Part shown: positions 26,278 to 34,415 of the stretch, piece after piece
Layout: each line of letters starts with the position of its first letter
Position numbering within the stretch: the stretch's first letter is position 1
NCBI GenBank assembly: GCA_900319985.1
Contig: ONQL01000010.1
Coordinates: 1-57,613 of the forward strand
DNA length: 57,613 nucleotides
Source: an uncultured Methanobrevibacter sp.
Lineage (GTDB): Archaea; Methanobacteriota; Methanobacteria; Methanobacteriales; Methanobacteriaceae
Direction of reading: 5' to 3'
Program-made: the position numbers and the translations under genes
Notes under the pieces: model-generated
The model's database searches: none
Seen by the model: the letters and a program-made list of their open reading frames with translations, nothing else
What the model was told of the DNA's origin: nothing

Positions 26278-27351
26278 ATGAGCTTTAGAACCCGAAGAGT
26301 TTTATTCACAGCACCTTTTTATGCATTATTCCAGTTTTTCTTATTAAAATATATCTTTTTGCTGATTGCTAATGTTGGTGATATGGAGTTAATTGTTGCT
26401 AGTATTTTATTGGGTTTATTGCGTTGCATTCCGATGTTTTTCGAAGAGAAAAAATCAACAGTTATTGGGAGGTTTCTGCAGACACTTGACGGCATTTGGA
26501 TGTGGGCTTCTGTAATGTTTTTCATTGATATTGTGATAATATATATTGTGAGCTGTTTTATCAAGATTCCTCAATTAATCATTTATTGCTTATTGGGCAT
26601 TGTTCCGATATTGGGTGTTTACAATTATTACAAGGCACATAAATTGGTGGTTAACGAGGAAACACTGAAATTCAATAATTTGGCTAGGAATATTAATATA
26701 GTGCATCTTTCTGATGTTCATTTCGGTGCGGTAAGGCATAAAGAAATAATTGCTCAAATTACAAATAAATTAAAAGAATTGGATAATTCATGTCAATTGG
26801 CTATTATTTCCGGTGATTTGGCAGACGGTTCATCTATTGTTGAGCCTCATGATTTTGATGCATTGAAGGATGTAAAGATGCCCATCATATTCACTCCGGG
26901 CAATCATGATTTTTATATGGGAATCGAAAATGTTGTCGAAGCATGTAAAAATGCTGGAATCATTGTTTTGGATAATGATGTGTATCAATTTGAAAATCTA
27001 AACATTTACGGTTTGACTTACAGTTTTGATGATATTTCCGTGCCGACCAATGATGAAATAAAAAATAATTTAAATCCTGATTTGATAAATATTATTAATT
27101 ATCATGTTCCGTATCGCTGGGACGAGTTTTCATCCTTGGGTTTTGATATCCAATTGTCTGGCCATACTCATGGGGGGCAATTTTATCCTGTTGTCAATAT
27201 TGCAAATATAATGTTTAAATATAATATGGGACTTTTTAAAAATGAGTCAGGCAAATATATTCATGTTACAACAGGTGTTGGTTCAATGGACACTCCAATG
27301 AGATGGGGAACAGATTCAGAACTTGTAATATTGAAATTAAGAAAAAAATAA
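26278..27351 (+). CDS. Membrane-anchored metallophosphoesterase
   Basis: 357 residues. Four hydrophobic segments fill the first 120 residues, then a calcineurin-like phosphoesterase domain with all metal motifs: HLSDVHFG, SGDLADG, TPGNHDFY, and the late HVPYR and GHTHGGQ. This architecture is that of the YaeI/YkuE group, some of which cleave lipid pyrophosphates. Position of the active site relative to the membrane is not settled here. GAGGGGAAT precedes the ATG. Confidence 0.87.
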   Translation: MSFRTRRVLFTAPFYALFQFFLLKYIFLLIANVGDMELIVASILLGLLRCIPMFFEEKKSTVIGRFLQTLDGIWMWASVMFFIDIVIIYIVSCFIKIPQLIIYCLLGIVPILGVYNYYKAHKLVVNEETLKFNNLARNINIVHLSDVHFGAVRHKEIIAQITNKLKELDNSCQLAIISGDLADGSSIVEPHDFDALKDVKMPIIFTPGNHDFYMGIENVVEACKNAGIIVLDNDVYQFENLNIYGLTYSFDDISVPTNDEIKNNLNPDLINIINYHVPYRWDEFSSLGFDIQLSGHTHGGQFYPVVNIANIMFKYNMGLFKNESGKYIHVTTGVGSMDTPMRWGTDSELVILKLRKK

Positions 27352-27370
27352 TGTGGAGGTTGTGTTTTTT

Positions 27371-27874
27371 ATGGAAGGTTTTAATTATTGTATGAATTGC
27401 GGTTATAAATTAGACCCTTCGGATAATTTCTGCCCAAATTGTGGTGTTAAATTGGAGGAATATGATTCCATGTTCTTTGATGATAATGATTTCTTTTTGA
27501 AATATGAAATCAAAATTGATGCATTAAACGATGAGTATAATATTAAAATGAATAAAGCCCTCGAATTGATTAAAAAACAATTTGATTCTTCACAAATTAG
27601 CTATTCTAATTTTATTTCTACAATTAACGACAGCAATAATGTCTTTTACAATAACGTTGAGATTGCAAGGGATATCATAAAGCTATCAGATAAACCTTCT
27701 TTGAAGATTAAAAATGAGCTTGACAGTAAGATTGATACATTGAATAGCATTATAGATAAATTGGAAGAGTTTATTGATGAATTAATTATTCATTCGGCCA
27801 GCGAAACAGAAAAAGATGTGGAAAATTTAACCAAGGAACTGGACGATTTGATTAATTCCGTAAAAGATTACTAA
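27371..27874 (+). CDS. Zinc-ribbon protein with helical tail
   Basis: 167 residues from the ATG at 27371, which follows GGAGGTTGTG; an in-frame GTG at 27353 overlaps that ribosome site. The N-terminal zinc ribbon CMNCGYKLDPSDNFCPNCG (about residues 7-25) is followed by about 130 charged residues predicted as coiled helices. No membrane segment and no known function. Lies 19 bases after the metallophosphoesterase, so likely co-transcribed. Confidence 0.65.
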   Translation: MEGFNYCMNCGYKLDPSDNFCPNCGVKLEEYDSMFFDDNDFFLKYEIKIDALNDEYNIKMNKALELIKKQFDSSQISYSNFISTINDSNNVFYNNVEIARDIIKLSDKPSLKIKNELDSKIDTLNSIIDKLEEFIDELIIHSASETEKDVENLTKELDDLINSVKDY

Positions 27875-27901
27875 AATTAAAAATAATGAAAATTATGAGT
27901 T

Positions 27902-28738
27902 TCATTTCATATTTTCATATTTTTCTTTCATTTTTAAAGCATCCAAATCTCGAAGGGGTGTTTCACAGATGATGTTTGCTTTCCATCCGTTGTCTATTAG
28001 GTTGGCAAGCAAATCCTCAATATTCGGACCATATTCATCGCTTTCATCTAATGTATGATGTTTTACTTCTCCATGGGATGCATATTCTATTGTTGTAAAA
28101 TGACAATGCAGGCGATCAATATCCAACTGGTCTTCAATTGCTGAAAATATGCAATTGTAATCGTCTTTTTTGGTTAGATATCCTCTTCCCCTTGCATGTA
28201 TGTGTGCAAAGTCGATTGTCGGTTCGAAATGGTCGAAAGTAGCACACAATTCAACAATCTCATGAATATTTCCTTGCTGGGTTCTTTTTCCGGTGGTTTC
28301 CGGAGCAAATGTAAACTCTTCAATGCCTTCGGATTCGAGCTCTTCAAAAAGCCTATTGACAGTATTTTTTGATATTTCCATAGCTTTTTCAGGTTTTCTA
28401 TTTAAATATGCTCCTGGGTGGAATACCAGTCTGTAAGCTCCCATCCATTCTCCTGCACGAGCCATTGAAATTAGGTGACCTAAACTTTTTTCAAGTTTAT
28501 CCTCTTCTTTTGCACATAGGTTAATGTAATACGGACCATGCATTGAAACAAGAACATCATGTTTTTTTGATTCATCTTTCAAAGTACTTGCAGATGATTC
28601 GCCAATTCTGACTCCATATGGTGATTGGTATTCGTATGAATCAAGACCCTCTTCAGAAATAAATTTCGGAGCCTTATACGCGGCACCTTTATAATTGACT
28701 GGACTTCCTGCAGGTCCAAAAAATACGTTGTTTTTCAT
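27902..28738 (-). CDS. nfo: Endonuclease IV-type AP endonuclease
   Basis: 278 residues, a xylose-isomerase-like TIM barrel with endonuclease IV metal ligands readable in SMHGPYYINL, RLVFHPGAYLN, FAPETTGKRTQQGN, DFAHIHARGRG, LHCHFT and IICETP. Cuts DNA 5' to abasic sites in base excision repair. The length matches. It lies 36 bases downstream of the GAPDH gene in the same direction. Confidence 0.87.
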   Translation of the reverse strand: MKNNVFFGPAGSPVNYKGAAYKAPKFISEEGLDSYEYQSPYGVRIGESSASTLKDESKKHDVLVSMHGPYYINLCAKEEDKLEKSLGHLISMARAGEWMGAYRLVFHPGAYLNRKPEKAMEISKNTVNRLFEELESEGIEEFTFAPETTGKRTQQGNIHEIVELCATFDHFEPTIDFAHIHARGRGYLTKKDDYNCIFSAIEDQLDIDRLHCHFTTIEYASHGEVKHHTLDESDEYGPNIEDLLANLIDNGWKANIICETPLRDLDALKMKEKYENMK

Positions 28739-28774
28739 TTAAATCAGTTTAAAAAAATAGTAAAAAATAGGAAT

Positions 28775-29791
28775 TTATAAAATTCCCATAGCTTTGTTAG
28801 TTTTTGCGATTGATTTTTCGTTATCGCTTTCCATTTCTAAAAGTGCACGAATTGCGTCGATGTTTTCAGGTATTACATCAGACTCTTGGTGCACTGCCTG
28901 CATGTAGAATAATTCGTTTCCAACCACATTAATGGATTCTCTCCAAACTGGAATTTCATATAAGTCATTTCTGTTTCTTCCAAGTTCTTTAGCATATTCC
29001 ATTAATTCAGCAGTAGAACCTAAACCTTCTTCTGCAGAAACGACAATTACTCTGGAACGTTTTTCTAATGCTTCAATGATTTCTTCGGTTTCAACATCAT
29101 TGTTAATTTCCACCATAATGTTGTGTTGGTGCATTAGGGTAGTCGGTACGAGCAATGCCATGGTTGTTACATCAATTCCGTTCATAACGGTTTTTACATC
29201 CGGACCGTGGTGGGACGGTACTTTTGGAGGGTTTGGAACAATAGCATTAATTGGTCCTTTTTTAATTTCGGATGGATCTGATCCCCTTCTAACCATTACT
29301 GCTCTAACTTTTTTAATGTCTGCAATAGGGTCAATAGTGGATAATGTACGGGTTAATCCGGTTGTGTTACAGGATACAACTCTTGTGTAGTCTGCACCAT
29401 AGGAGTCATCATAGTTACCGAAAGCATTAAATGAAAGACCTGTTAATTCATGGTCTTCTCCACCTTGGTAAATTGCTTTTACGCCTGCTTTTTTATACAT
29501 TTCAAGATTTTGCGGACCAATACTTCCAGGAGTACAATCAACAACAACATCTGCTTCTTGAATCATGTCTTCAACAGTACCTGCTATTTCAATTCCAGCA
29601 TCTTTAAATAATTGTTCTCTTTCTGGAATTCCAATATATAATGGGTAGCCTTTTTCTTCAACTGCAGTTCTTGCTTCATAATTTGGTCTAGTTTTACTTA
29701 CACCAATTACTTTCATATCATCTTGAGCAGCTACTGCATCAGCCACTCTTTTACCGATGGTTCCATAACCATTAATTGCAACAGTTTTCAT
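28775..29791 (-). CDS. gap: Archaeal (type II) glyceraldehyde-3-phosphate dehydrogenase
   Basis: 338 residues, the normal length of the archaeal class. The Rossmann motif is INGYGTIGKRVADAV and the active-site cysteine is Cys141 in VVSCNTTGL. Interconverts glyceraldehyde-3-phosphate and 1,3-bisphosphoglycerate, here mainly for gluconeogenesis together with PEP synthase and pyruvate carboxylase encoded elsewhere in the window. GGGATT precedes the ATG. Confidence 0.95.
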   Translation of the reverse strand: MKTVAINGYGTIGKRVADAVAAQDDMKVIGVSKTRPNYEARTAVEEKGYPLYIGIPEREQLFKDAGIEIAGTVEDMIQEADVVVDCTPGSIGPQNLEMYKKAGVKAIYQGGEDHELTGLSFNAFGNYDDSYGADYTRVVSCNTTGLTRTLSTIDPIADIKKVRAVMVRRGSDPSEIKKGPINAIVPNPPKVPSHHGPDVKTVMNGIDVTTMALLVPTTLMHQHNIMVEINNDVETEEIIEALEKRSRVIVVSAEEGLGSTAELMEYAKELGRNRNDLYEIPVWRESINVVGNELFYMQAVHQESDVIPENIDAIRALLEMESDNEKSIAKTNKAMGIL

Positions 29792-29937
29792 TTTAATCCC
29801 TTTTTTAATTATAATAAAATATTTATTATATGGTCTTAATTTGTTTTTTAACTTATTTAAAATTTGATATTATTTTTTGGTTGATTTTTCCGTATTTTTT
29901 TAAAATTAAATATGGAAGTTCTAATAAAGATAGTAGT

Positions 29938-30714
29938 ATGAAAGTTGATTATGCCGTAGATGGAACTGGTGAGGCAGTAGTGTTCATTCATGGCCTTTCA
30001 GATAGTTTAAATTATTGGCAATTTTTAACTGAAAATCTAAAAAAGGATTTTCAGATAATCCGATTTAATTTGCGTGGGCACGGCGGCTCGGAATTGGGCA
30101 ATGATGAAATAACCATGGATACTTATATTAATGATTTGAATAACATTTTAATCGAGTTGAAAATTAAAAAAGCAAACCTTGTTGGTTTTTCTCTTGGTGG
30201 GGCCGTTGCACTTGGTTTCACAATTAAATATCCCGATAAGGTTTCTTCAATGGTTATGATGTCAAGTTTTTTTAAGTGCAATTCTCATTTGGAAGATGTA
30301 TTTTCCGAGTTTGAAGATGCATTGGATGGTGGATTTGGAGAATTTTTTGATATGATTTTGCCAAAGGTACTGTGTCCTGAGGTTATTCAAGGTAAATCTG
30401 AAGAACTTCAAATCCTTAAGGAGATTTCATCAAAAAATAATAGTGTTTCAGCTATTAGAAAGGCTATTGAAGCAGGTTCACAATTCAATGTGGAAAATAG
30501 GCTGTCTGAAATAAATGTTCCTACATTGATTTTAGCTGGAAAATATGATGGTCTCTGTCTGTTGAGTATGCAAGAGGAAGTTCATGAAAAAATTAAGGGT
30601 TCTGAATTAATAGTTTTTGACAACGTTAAGCATAATTTGCTGGTTGGAGAAAATAATCAGAAAATATTAGAAATTTTGCAAGATTTCTTAAGTAAAAAAA
30701 GAAAGAATAAGTAG
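29938..30714 (+). CDS. Alpha/beta hydrolase
   Basis: 258 residues from the ATG at 29938. The frame is open back to 29830, but the extra 36 residues are hydrophobic, AT-driven and lie where a promoter is expected. The domain has the oxyanion motif VFIHGLSDS, the nucleophile elbow GFSLGG (Ser at about residue 91), an acid in AGKYDGLC and a late His in VKHNLL. Similar to MhpC/BioH-like esterases. The substrate is unknown. Confidence 0.83.
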   Translation: MKVDYAVDGTGEAVVFIHGLSDSLNYWQFLTENLKKDFQIIRFNLRGHGGSELGNDEITMDTYINDLNNILIELKIKKANLVGFSLGGAVALGFTIKYPDKVSSMVMMSSFFKCNSHLEDVFSEFEDALDGGFGEFFDMILPKVLCPEVIQGKSEELQILKEISSKNNSVSAIRKAIEAGSQFNVENRLSEINVPTLILAGKYDGLCLLSMQEEVHEKIKGSELIVFDNVKHNLLVGENNQKILEILQDFLSKKRKNK

Positions 30715-30716
30715 AA

Positions 30717-30920
30717 TTATTCTACTTTGAAACCAGCTTCCTCAACGGCTTCATTAATGTCTGCATCACTTACGTCTTCAGACATTGTTATTGTTGTGAC
30801 TCCGGAGTCTAAATCTGCTTTAGCATCTTCAATTCCGTCAACATCTTTTAAACATAATTCAACAGCATTTACACATGATGGGCAGTGCATACCCACTACT
30901 TTAATTTCTTTTTCAGCCAT
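30717..30920 (-). CDS. Heavy-metal-associated (HMA) metallochaperone
   Basis: 67 residues, one HMA/CopZ-like domain with the metal-binding loop GMHCPSC (residues 10-16). Carries Cu(I) or a similar soft metal to the P-type ATPase encoded 39 bases upstream in the same direction. The ATPase itself lacks an N-terminal HMA domain, so this small protein may take its place. GGTGAT precedes the ATG. Last gene of a csoR-ATPase-chaperone operon. Confidence 0.88.
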   Translation of the reverse strand: MAEKEIKVVGMHCPSCVNAVELCLKDVDGIEDAKADLDSGVTTITMSEDVSDADINEAVEEAGFKVE

Positions 30921-30959
30921 GTTAAATCACCTTATTATCGATAGTTAATATTATGTTAC

Positions 30960-32816
30960 CTACTTATTTAAACTTTTAGTTATACCTAACTTTTTAGATG
31001 TGATGTAATCTTTTTTTGAAATTTTGTATTTTGTCAGGGTCGATGAATAAATTATCACGATAACTGAGCCGATATTGTGAATTAGTGCACCTTCAATGGG
31101 GTTTAAAAGGCCTAAAATTGCAAGGCCCATTGCAATAATATTTAAAATTAGTGCAAATGCGATGCTGATGTTTATGGTTCTAATTGTTTTTCGAGCAATT
31201 CCAACTAGATGGGGAATGTCTTCAATATTGTCATTAATCAATGCAATATTTGCGGCTTCGACACTGACGTCACTTCCGATATTTCCCATTGCAATTCCAA
31301 CATTTGCCTTTTTGAGTGATGGCGCATCATTTACTCCATCTCCAATCATTGCAACTTTGTGGCCAAGGATTTGTTCATTTTTGATATATTTAATTTTGTC
31401 TTCAGGCAGGCAATTTGACCTAACATTTCTTATTTTCAGGTGTTTTGCAATGAAATTAGCGGTTTTTTCATTGTCTCCTGTAAGCAATGTTGTTTTGATT
31501 CGTAATCTTTTTAAATTTCTGATGGTTTCTGGTGATCGTTTACGTATTGTGTCTGCTAAAAGTATTTTTCCAAGATATTCGTTATTTTTAGCTACAAATA
31601 TTTCGGTTTTGCCGTTTTCAGAACAGTTTTTGAAATCAATTTTGATTTTTTTCAATTCCAATAGTTCCTTATTTCCTGCAATTATGAGATTATTGTTTAT
31701 GTTGCCAGTTACTCCTTTTCCAATATGCATTTTAAAATCATTAACCTCAGCTAGATTGTTGGCACTGTAGTATTTCACAATAGCTTTTGCTAAAGGATGT
31801 TCTGATTTTGATTCTAATGATGCTAAAAGATACATCATTTCTTTGGGATTGTCTGAAATAACCTTAACAACCTCAGGTTTGCCGTAAGTTAATGTTCCAG
31901 TTTTGTCAAATACAAATTCGTCTACGTGGGATAACTCTTCTAAAGATTCTCCATCTTTTACCAAAATTCCATGTCCTGTCAAATTTCCAATCGCCGCCAT
32001 AATTGCAGTTGGCGTTGCAAGAACCAATGCACAAGGGCAGAATACAACCAATATTGTAACTGATCTTATTATTTCGAAGGTAAAAAGATAAGTTAGTATT
32101 GCAGTGGTGAATGCTATTACTACAATTATTGTTGCCCATTTGTCCGCTTGGCGAACAATTTTTGCATTTTCCGGCTTGGATGATTCAACCAATCTTATTA
32201 ATTTTTGAAGAGAACTGTCATGGCTGACTTTTGTTGTTTTCATTGTAAAAGATCCATAAAGGTTGATTGTACCGCTGTATACTTTATCATTTTCTTTTTT
32301 ATCAACCGGTAGGGATTCGCCAGTTAATGTAGATTGGTCAATTGATGTTTCGCCGTTTATAATTATTCCATCAGTTGGAATGCTTTCTCCAGGCACTATT
32401 TTTAGCATATCTCCGATTTGTACTTTTTCGACAGATATTTTTTCTTCAATTCCATTTTTTATTCGTGTTGCAACTTGTGGACTCATTTTTACAAGTTCTT
32501 CTATTCTTCCTTGTGTTTTAGATACGGTATATTCTTCTAAAAATCCACCTATTGCCATTATGGTTGCAATTTCACCAGCTGCAAAAACCTCACCAATTAT
32601 AATTGATGCAATGATGGCTATTGTAACAAGCAAATCTGCTTTTATATCGAATTCAGTTATTAATCCTTTTACACATTCTTTGAATATCGGTACTCCACAA
32701 AGTATAACTGCAATCCAAGCTATATAGTCGAGAGATAGAATAAAACTACCAATTACACTTATTGCGGAGATAATTATAAGTAGAATGTCTACTTTCTCAT
32801 CTCTTGTAAAATTCAT
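30960..32816 (-). CDS. Heavy-metal P1B-type ATPase
   Basis: 618 residues from the ATG at 32816; a TTG five codons upstream is the alternative. The transmembrane metal site is CPCALVLATPTA, the phosphorylated Asp is in DKTGTLTYG, and the hinge is MIGDGVNDAP. There is no N-terminal HMA domain. The last helix reads ALIHNIGSVIVIIYSS, which lacks the Met-x2-Ser pattern of CopA-type Cu(I) exporters and the Asp of ZntA-type Zn/Cd exporters. The HN-x-GS pattern recalls a third group that includes mycobacterial CtpC-like pumps. The CsoR and operator context favours copper, but the metal is not settled. Confidence 0.88.
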   Translation of the reverse strand: MNFTRDEKVDILLIIISAISVIGSFILSLDYIAWIAVILCGVPIFKECVKGLITEFDIKADLLVTIAIIASIIIGEVFAAGEIATIMAIGGFLEEYTVSKTQGRIEELVKMSPQVATRIKNGIEEKISVEKVQIGDMLKIVPGESIPTDGIIINGETSIDQSTLTGESLPVDKKENDKVYSGTINLYGSFTMKTTKVSHDSSLQKLIRLVESSKPENAKIVRQADKWATIIVVIAFTTAILTYLFTFEIIRSVTILVVFCPCALVLATPTAIMAAIGNLTGHGILVKDGESLEELSHVDEFVFDKTGTLTYGKPEVVKVISDNPKEMMYLLASLESKSEHPLAKAIVKYYSANNLAEVNDFKMHIGKGVTGNINNNLIIAGNKELLELKKIKIDFKNCSENGKTEIFVAKNNEYLGKILLADTIRKRSPETIRNLKRLRIKTTLLTGDNEKTANFIAKHLKIRNVRSNCLPEDKIKYIKNEQILGHKVAMIGDGVNDAPSLKKANVGIAMGNIGSDVSVEAANIALINDNIEDIPHLVGIARKTIRTINISIAFALILNIIAMGLAILGLLNPIEGALIHNIGSVIVIIYSSTLTKYKISKKDYITSKKLGITKSLNK

Positions 32817-32840
32817 ATTAAACAGCCCCAATAGTATAGG

Positions 32841-32858
32841 TATACCCCCATAGGTATA
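32841..32858 (-). promoter_or_regulatory. CsoR-type operator in front of the P-type ATPase gene
   Basis: Perfect inverted repeat TATACC-N6-GGTATA. On the minus strand it overlaps a TATA-like TTATATAC, about 35-40 bases before the ATPase ATG, where a repressor would block transcription. An identical half-site arrangement lies before csoR. Confidence 0.7.
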
Positions 32859-32878
32859 TAAAGTTATTTTAAAAAAAA

Positions 32879-33139
32879 TTAAAGTCTGGAGTAATATTCT
32901 AGGATTGAAGAAATATCACCTAACGCATCATCGGAGTTTCCATCTTCAATTGCTTCTTTTACACAATGTTCTAGATGTCCTTCAACAATGATGTGTCCAA
33001 CTTTATGTAAAGCTGATTTAGATGCATTTACTTGCATTAATATTTGTTCACAAGGAATATCTTCATCAATCATTCGGTCAATAGCATTTATCTGGCCTAT
33101 GATTTTTTTGAGTCTCCTATGTAAATTTTCAGTATCCAT
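32879..33139 (-). CDS. csoR: CsoR-family copper-sensing repressor
   Basis: 86 residues from the ATG at 33139. The frame is open to 33211, but those 24 codons are promoter and operator DNA. Typical DUF156 helical protein with LHRRLKKIIGQINAIDRMI at the N-terminus. The Cu(I) ligand set Cys-His-Cys is present: Cys30 in DIPCEQI, and His55 and Cys59 in GHLEHC, which fits CsoR rather than RcnR (Ni/Co) or FrmR (formaldehyde). It represses until Cu(I) binds. The downstream ATPase and HMA protein are the expected targets. Confidence 0.88.
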   Translation of the reverse strand: MDTENLHRRLKKIIGQINAIDRMIDEDIPCEQILMQVNASKSALHKVGHIIVEGHLEHCVKEAIEDGNSDDALGDISSILEYYSRL

Positions 33140-33163
33140 ACATTGTTTCAAAATAACACAACC

Positions 33164-33203
33164 TATACCTACTAGGGTATATGAATATTTTTTATATATA
33201 AAT
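33164..33203 (-). promoter_or_regulatory. csoR promoter with CsoR-type operator
   Basis: A TATA box (minus strand TTTATATATAA, about 33192-33203) is followed by the inverted repeat TATACC-N6-GGTATA at 33164-33181, overlapping the expected transcription start and lying 25 bases before the csoR ATG. This predicts autorepression. Confidence 0.7.
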
Positions 33204-33311
33204 CTTTTCATTGTTTTTTAAAATGAGATTTCAATTAATTTTGATGATAGTTATTCAATTTTTAGAATATCTTAAAAAATAAAAAAATAAAAAAAGAGGA
33301 AAAGTTCAAGA

Positions 33312-34406
33312 CTATGCTTGATTTTCCATTTCTTCAAATTTAGCTGGGAAGTAGTTGTCTACAACGTACTCAAGCCCATATTTTGAGAAAGATTGCTGTT
33401 CTGCTTTCTTACCAATTTTAAGCATTTTTTTAATTTCTGTTTGCCAGAATTCACCTTTATACCTTGGGTCTTTAGAAAGCTCTTTAAGTCTCATCACGTC
33501 AACATCTTTGAGTTTGTCTGTTGGTAAGTCGTAATTGATGATGTCTGATGCGGTCACTCCAATAAATTTGGCGTTAGGGGTTGCAAGTTGATCGTTAACG
33601 TGAGCTAATTTTGCACTTCCTGAAATAATTACCTGTGCAATGTGGAATCCCCAAGGGTCTCCGTCGTTACAGATGTATACTGGTAAATTAAGTTCTTCGT
33701 TCATTCTCTTAATGAATCTTCTTGTAGCACGGGCAGCCTGTCCTTTAAGTCCAACAATTAAACAGTTGAATCTTTTGTGAGCATTTTCTTGCACTAGCCT
33801 GTGGAACATTCCCATGGTTTCCACTGCCAATACCTTGTCCACGTTATGGTCTAGAATGTCGACTTGGTCAATGGTAGGTGAGATGGTATAACCGGATTTA
33901 CCCATTTTTGAAGCATTGAATTCAACATCGTCAAAAAGGGTGATGTCTCCGTAAACGGATGCACCATCTTCTTCAGGCATTAATCCTAATTCTTCACGTT
34001 GGGTTCCAAGGGTTACTTCTAGGTCTTCTCCAACAATGTTTGATTCTTGTTGTGTTTTAAAACTGATTCCCCAACCTTCAGATACGTAATACATTTCCCT
34101 TATTGTTGCTGTTTTATCTCTTGCAACTAAATCCTTACAGAAATTACCTACATAAACCATTTGGCCTAATTTTCTGATTTGTTTTACATTACCGAGAGAT
34201 CTTTTACCGTATCTGTCTCCTAATACATAGTATCTTTTCGCTTCATCGTATTTGATGTTCCCGGTACCTCTTGAAGGAACTCTGATACTAGGCACTTTTT
34301 TCTCTTCAATCTTTTCAATAATTTCCTGACCTAATCCGGTAAGTTTATTAAGAGTGTATTCTTTTCTTATTTCTTTATGTGATTTTTTATCTGTTGCTTC
34401 ACTCAT
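33312..34406 (-). CDS. top6A: DNA topoisomerase VI subunit A
   Basis: 364 residues, related to Spo11. The catalytic tyrosine lies in the TIREMYYVSEGWG motif (Tyr106 or Tyr107). The Toprim part is seen in LIVGLKGQAARATRRFI, and ICNDGDPWGFHIA carries the magnesium-binding acidic residues. Cuts and rejoins both DNA strands in the A2B2 enzyme that relaxes and decatenates DNA. It follows top6B by nine bases. Confidence 0.97.
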   Translation of the reverse strand: MSEATDKKSHKEIRKEYTLNKLTGLGQEIIEKIEEKKVPSIRVPSRGTGNIKYDEAKRYYVLGDRYGKRSLGNVKQIRKLGQMVYVGNFCKDLVARDKTATIREMYYVSEGWGISFKTQQESNIVGEDLEVTLGTQREELGLMPEEDGASVYGDITLFDDVEFNASKMGKSGYTISPTIDQVDILDHNVDKVLAVETMGMFHRLVQENAHKRFNCLIVGLKGQAARATRRFIKRMNEELNLPVYICNDGDPWGFHIAQVIISGSAKLAHVNDQLATPNAKFIGVTASDIINYDLPTDKLKDVDVMRLKELSKDPRYKGEFWQTEIKKMLKIGKKAEQQSFSKYGLEYVVDNYFPAKFEEMENQA

Positions 34407-34415
34407 TTAAATCAC

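Noticed and set aside
29830..29937. 36-residue N-terminal extension of the alpha/beta hydrolase considered as a signal peptide
   Set aside because: Lies in promoter-like AT-rich DNA directly after the divergent GAPDH start and has no ribosome site; the domain begins right after the ATG at 29938.
31096..32727. Several long + frames opposite the P-type ATPase
   Set aside because: Antisense of a complete, motif-rich ATPase; hydrophobic only because membrane codons read backwards stay hydrophobic.
33140..33211. N-terminal extension of CsoR by 24 residues
   Set aside because: The codons cover the TATA box and the inverted-repeat operator, and CsoR proteins normally start close to the LHRRL helix.
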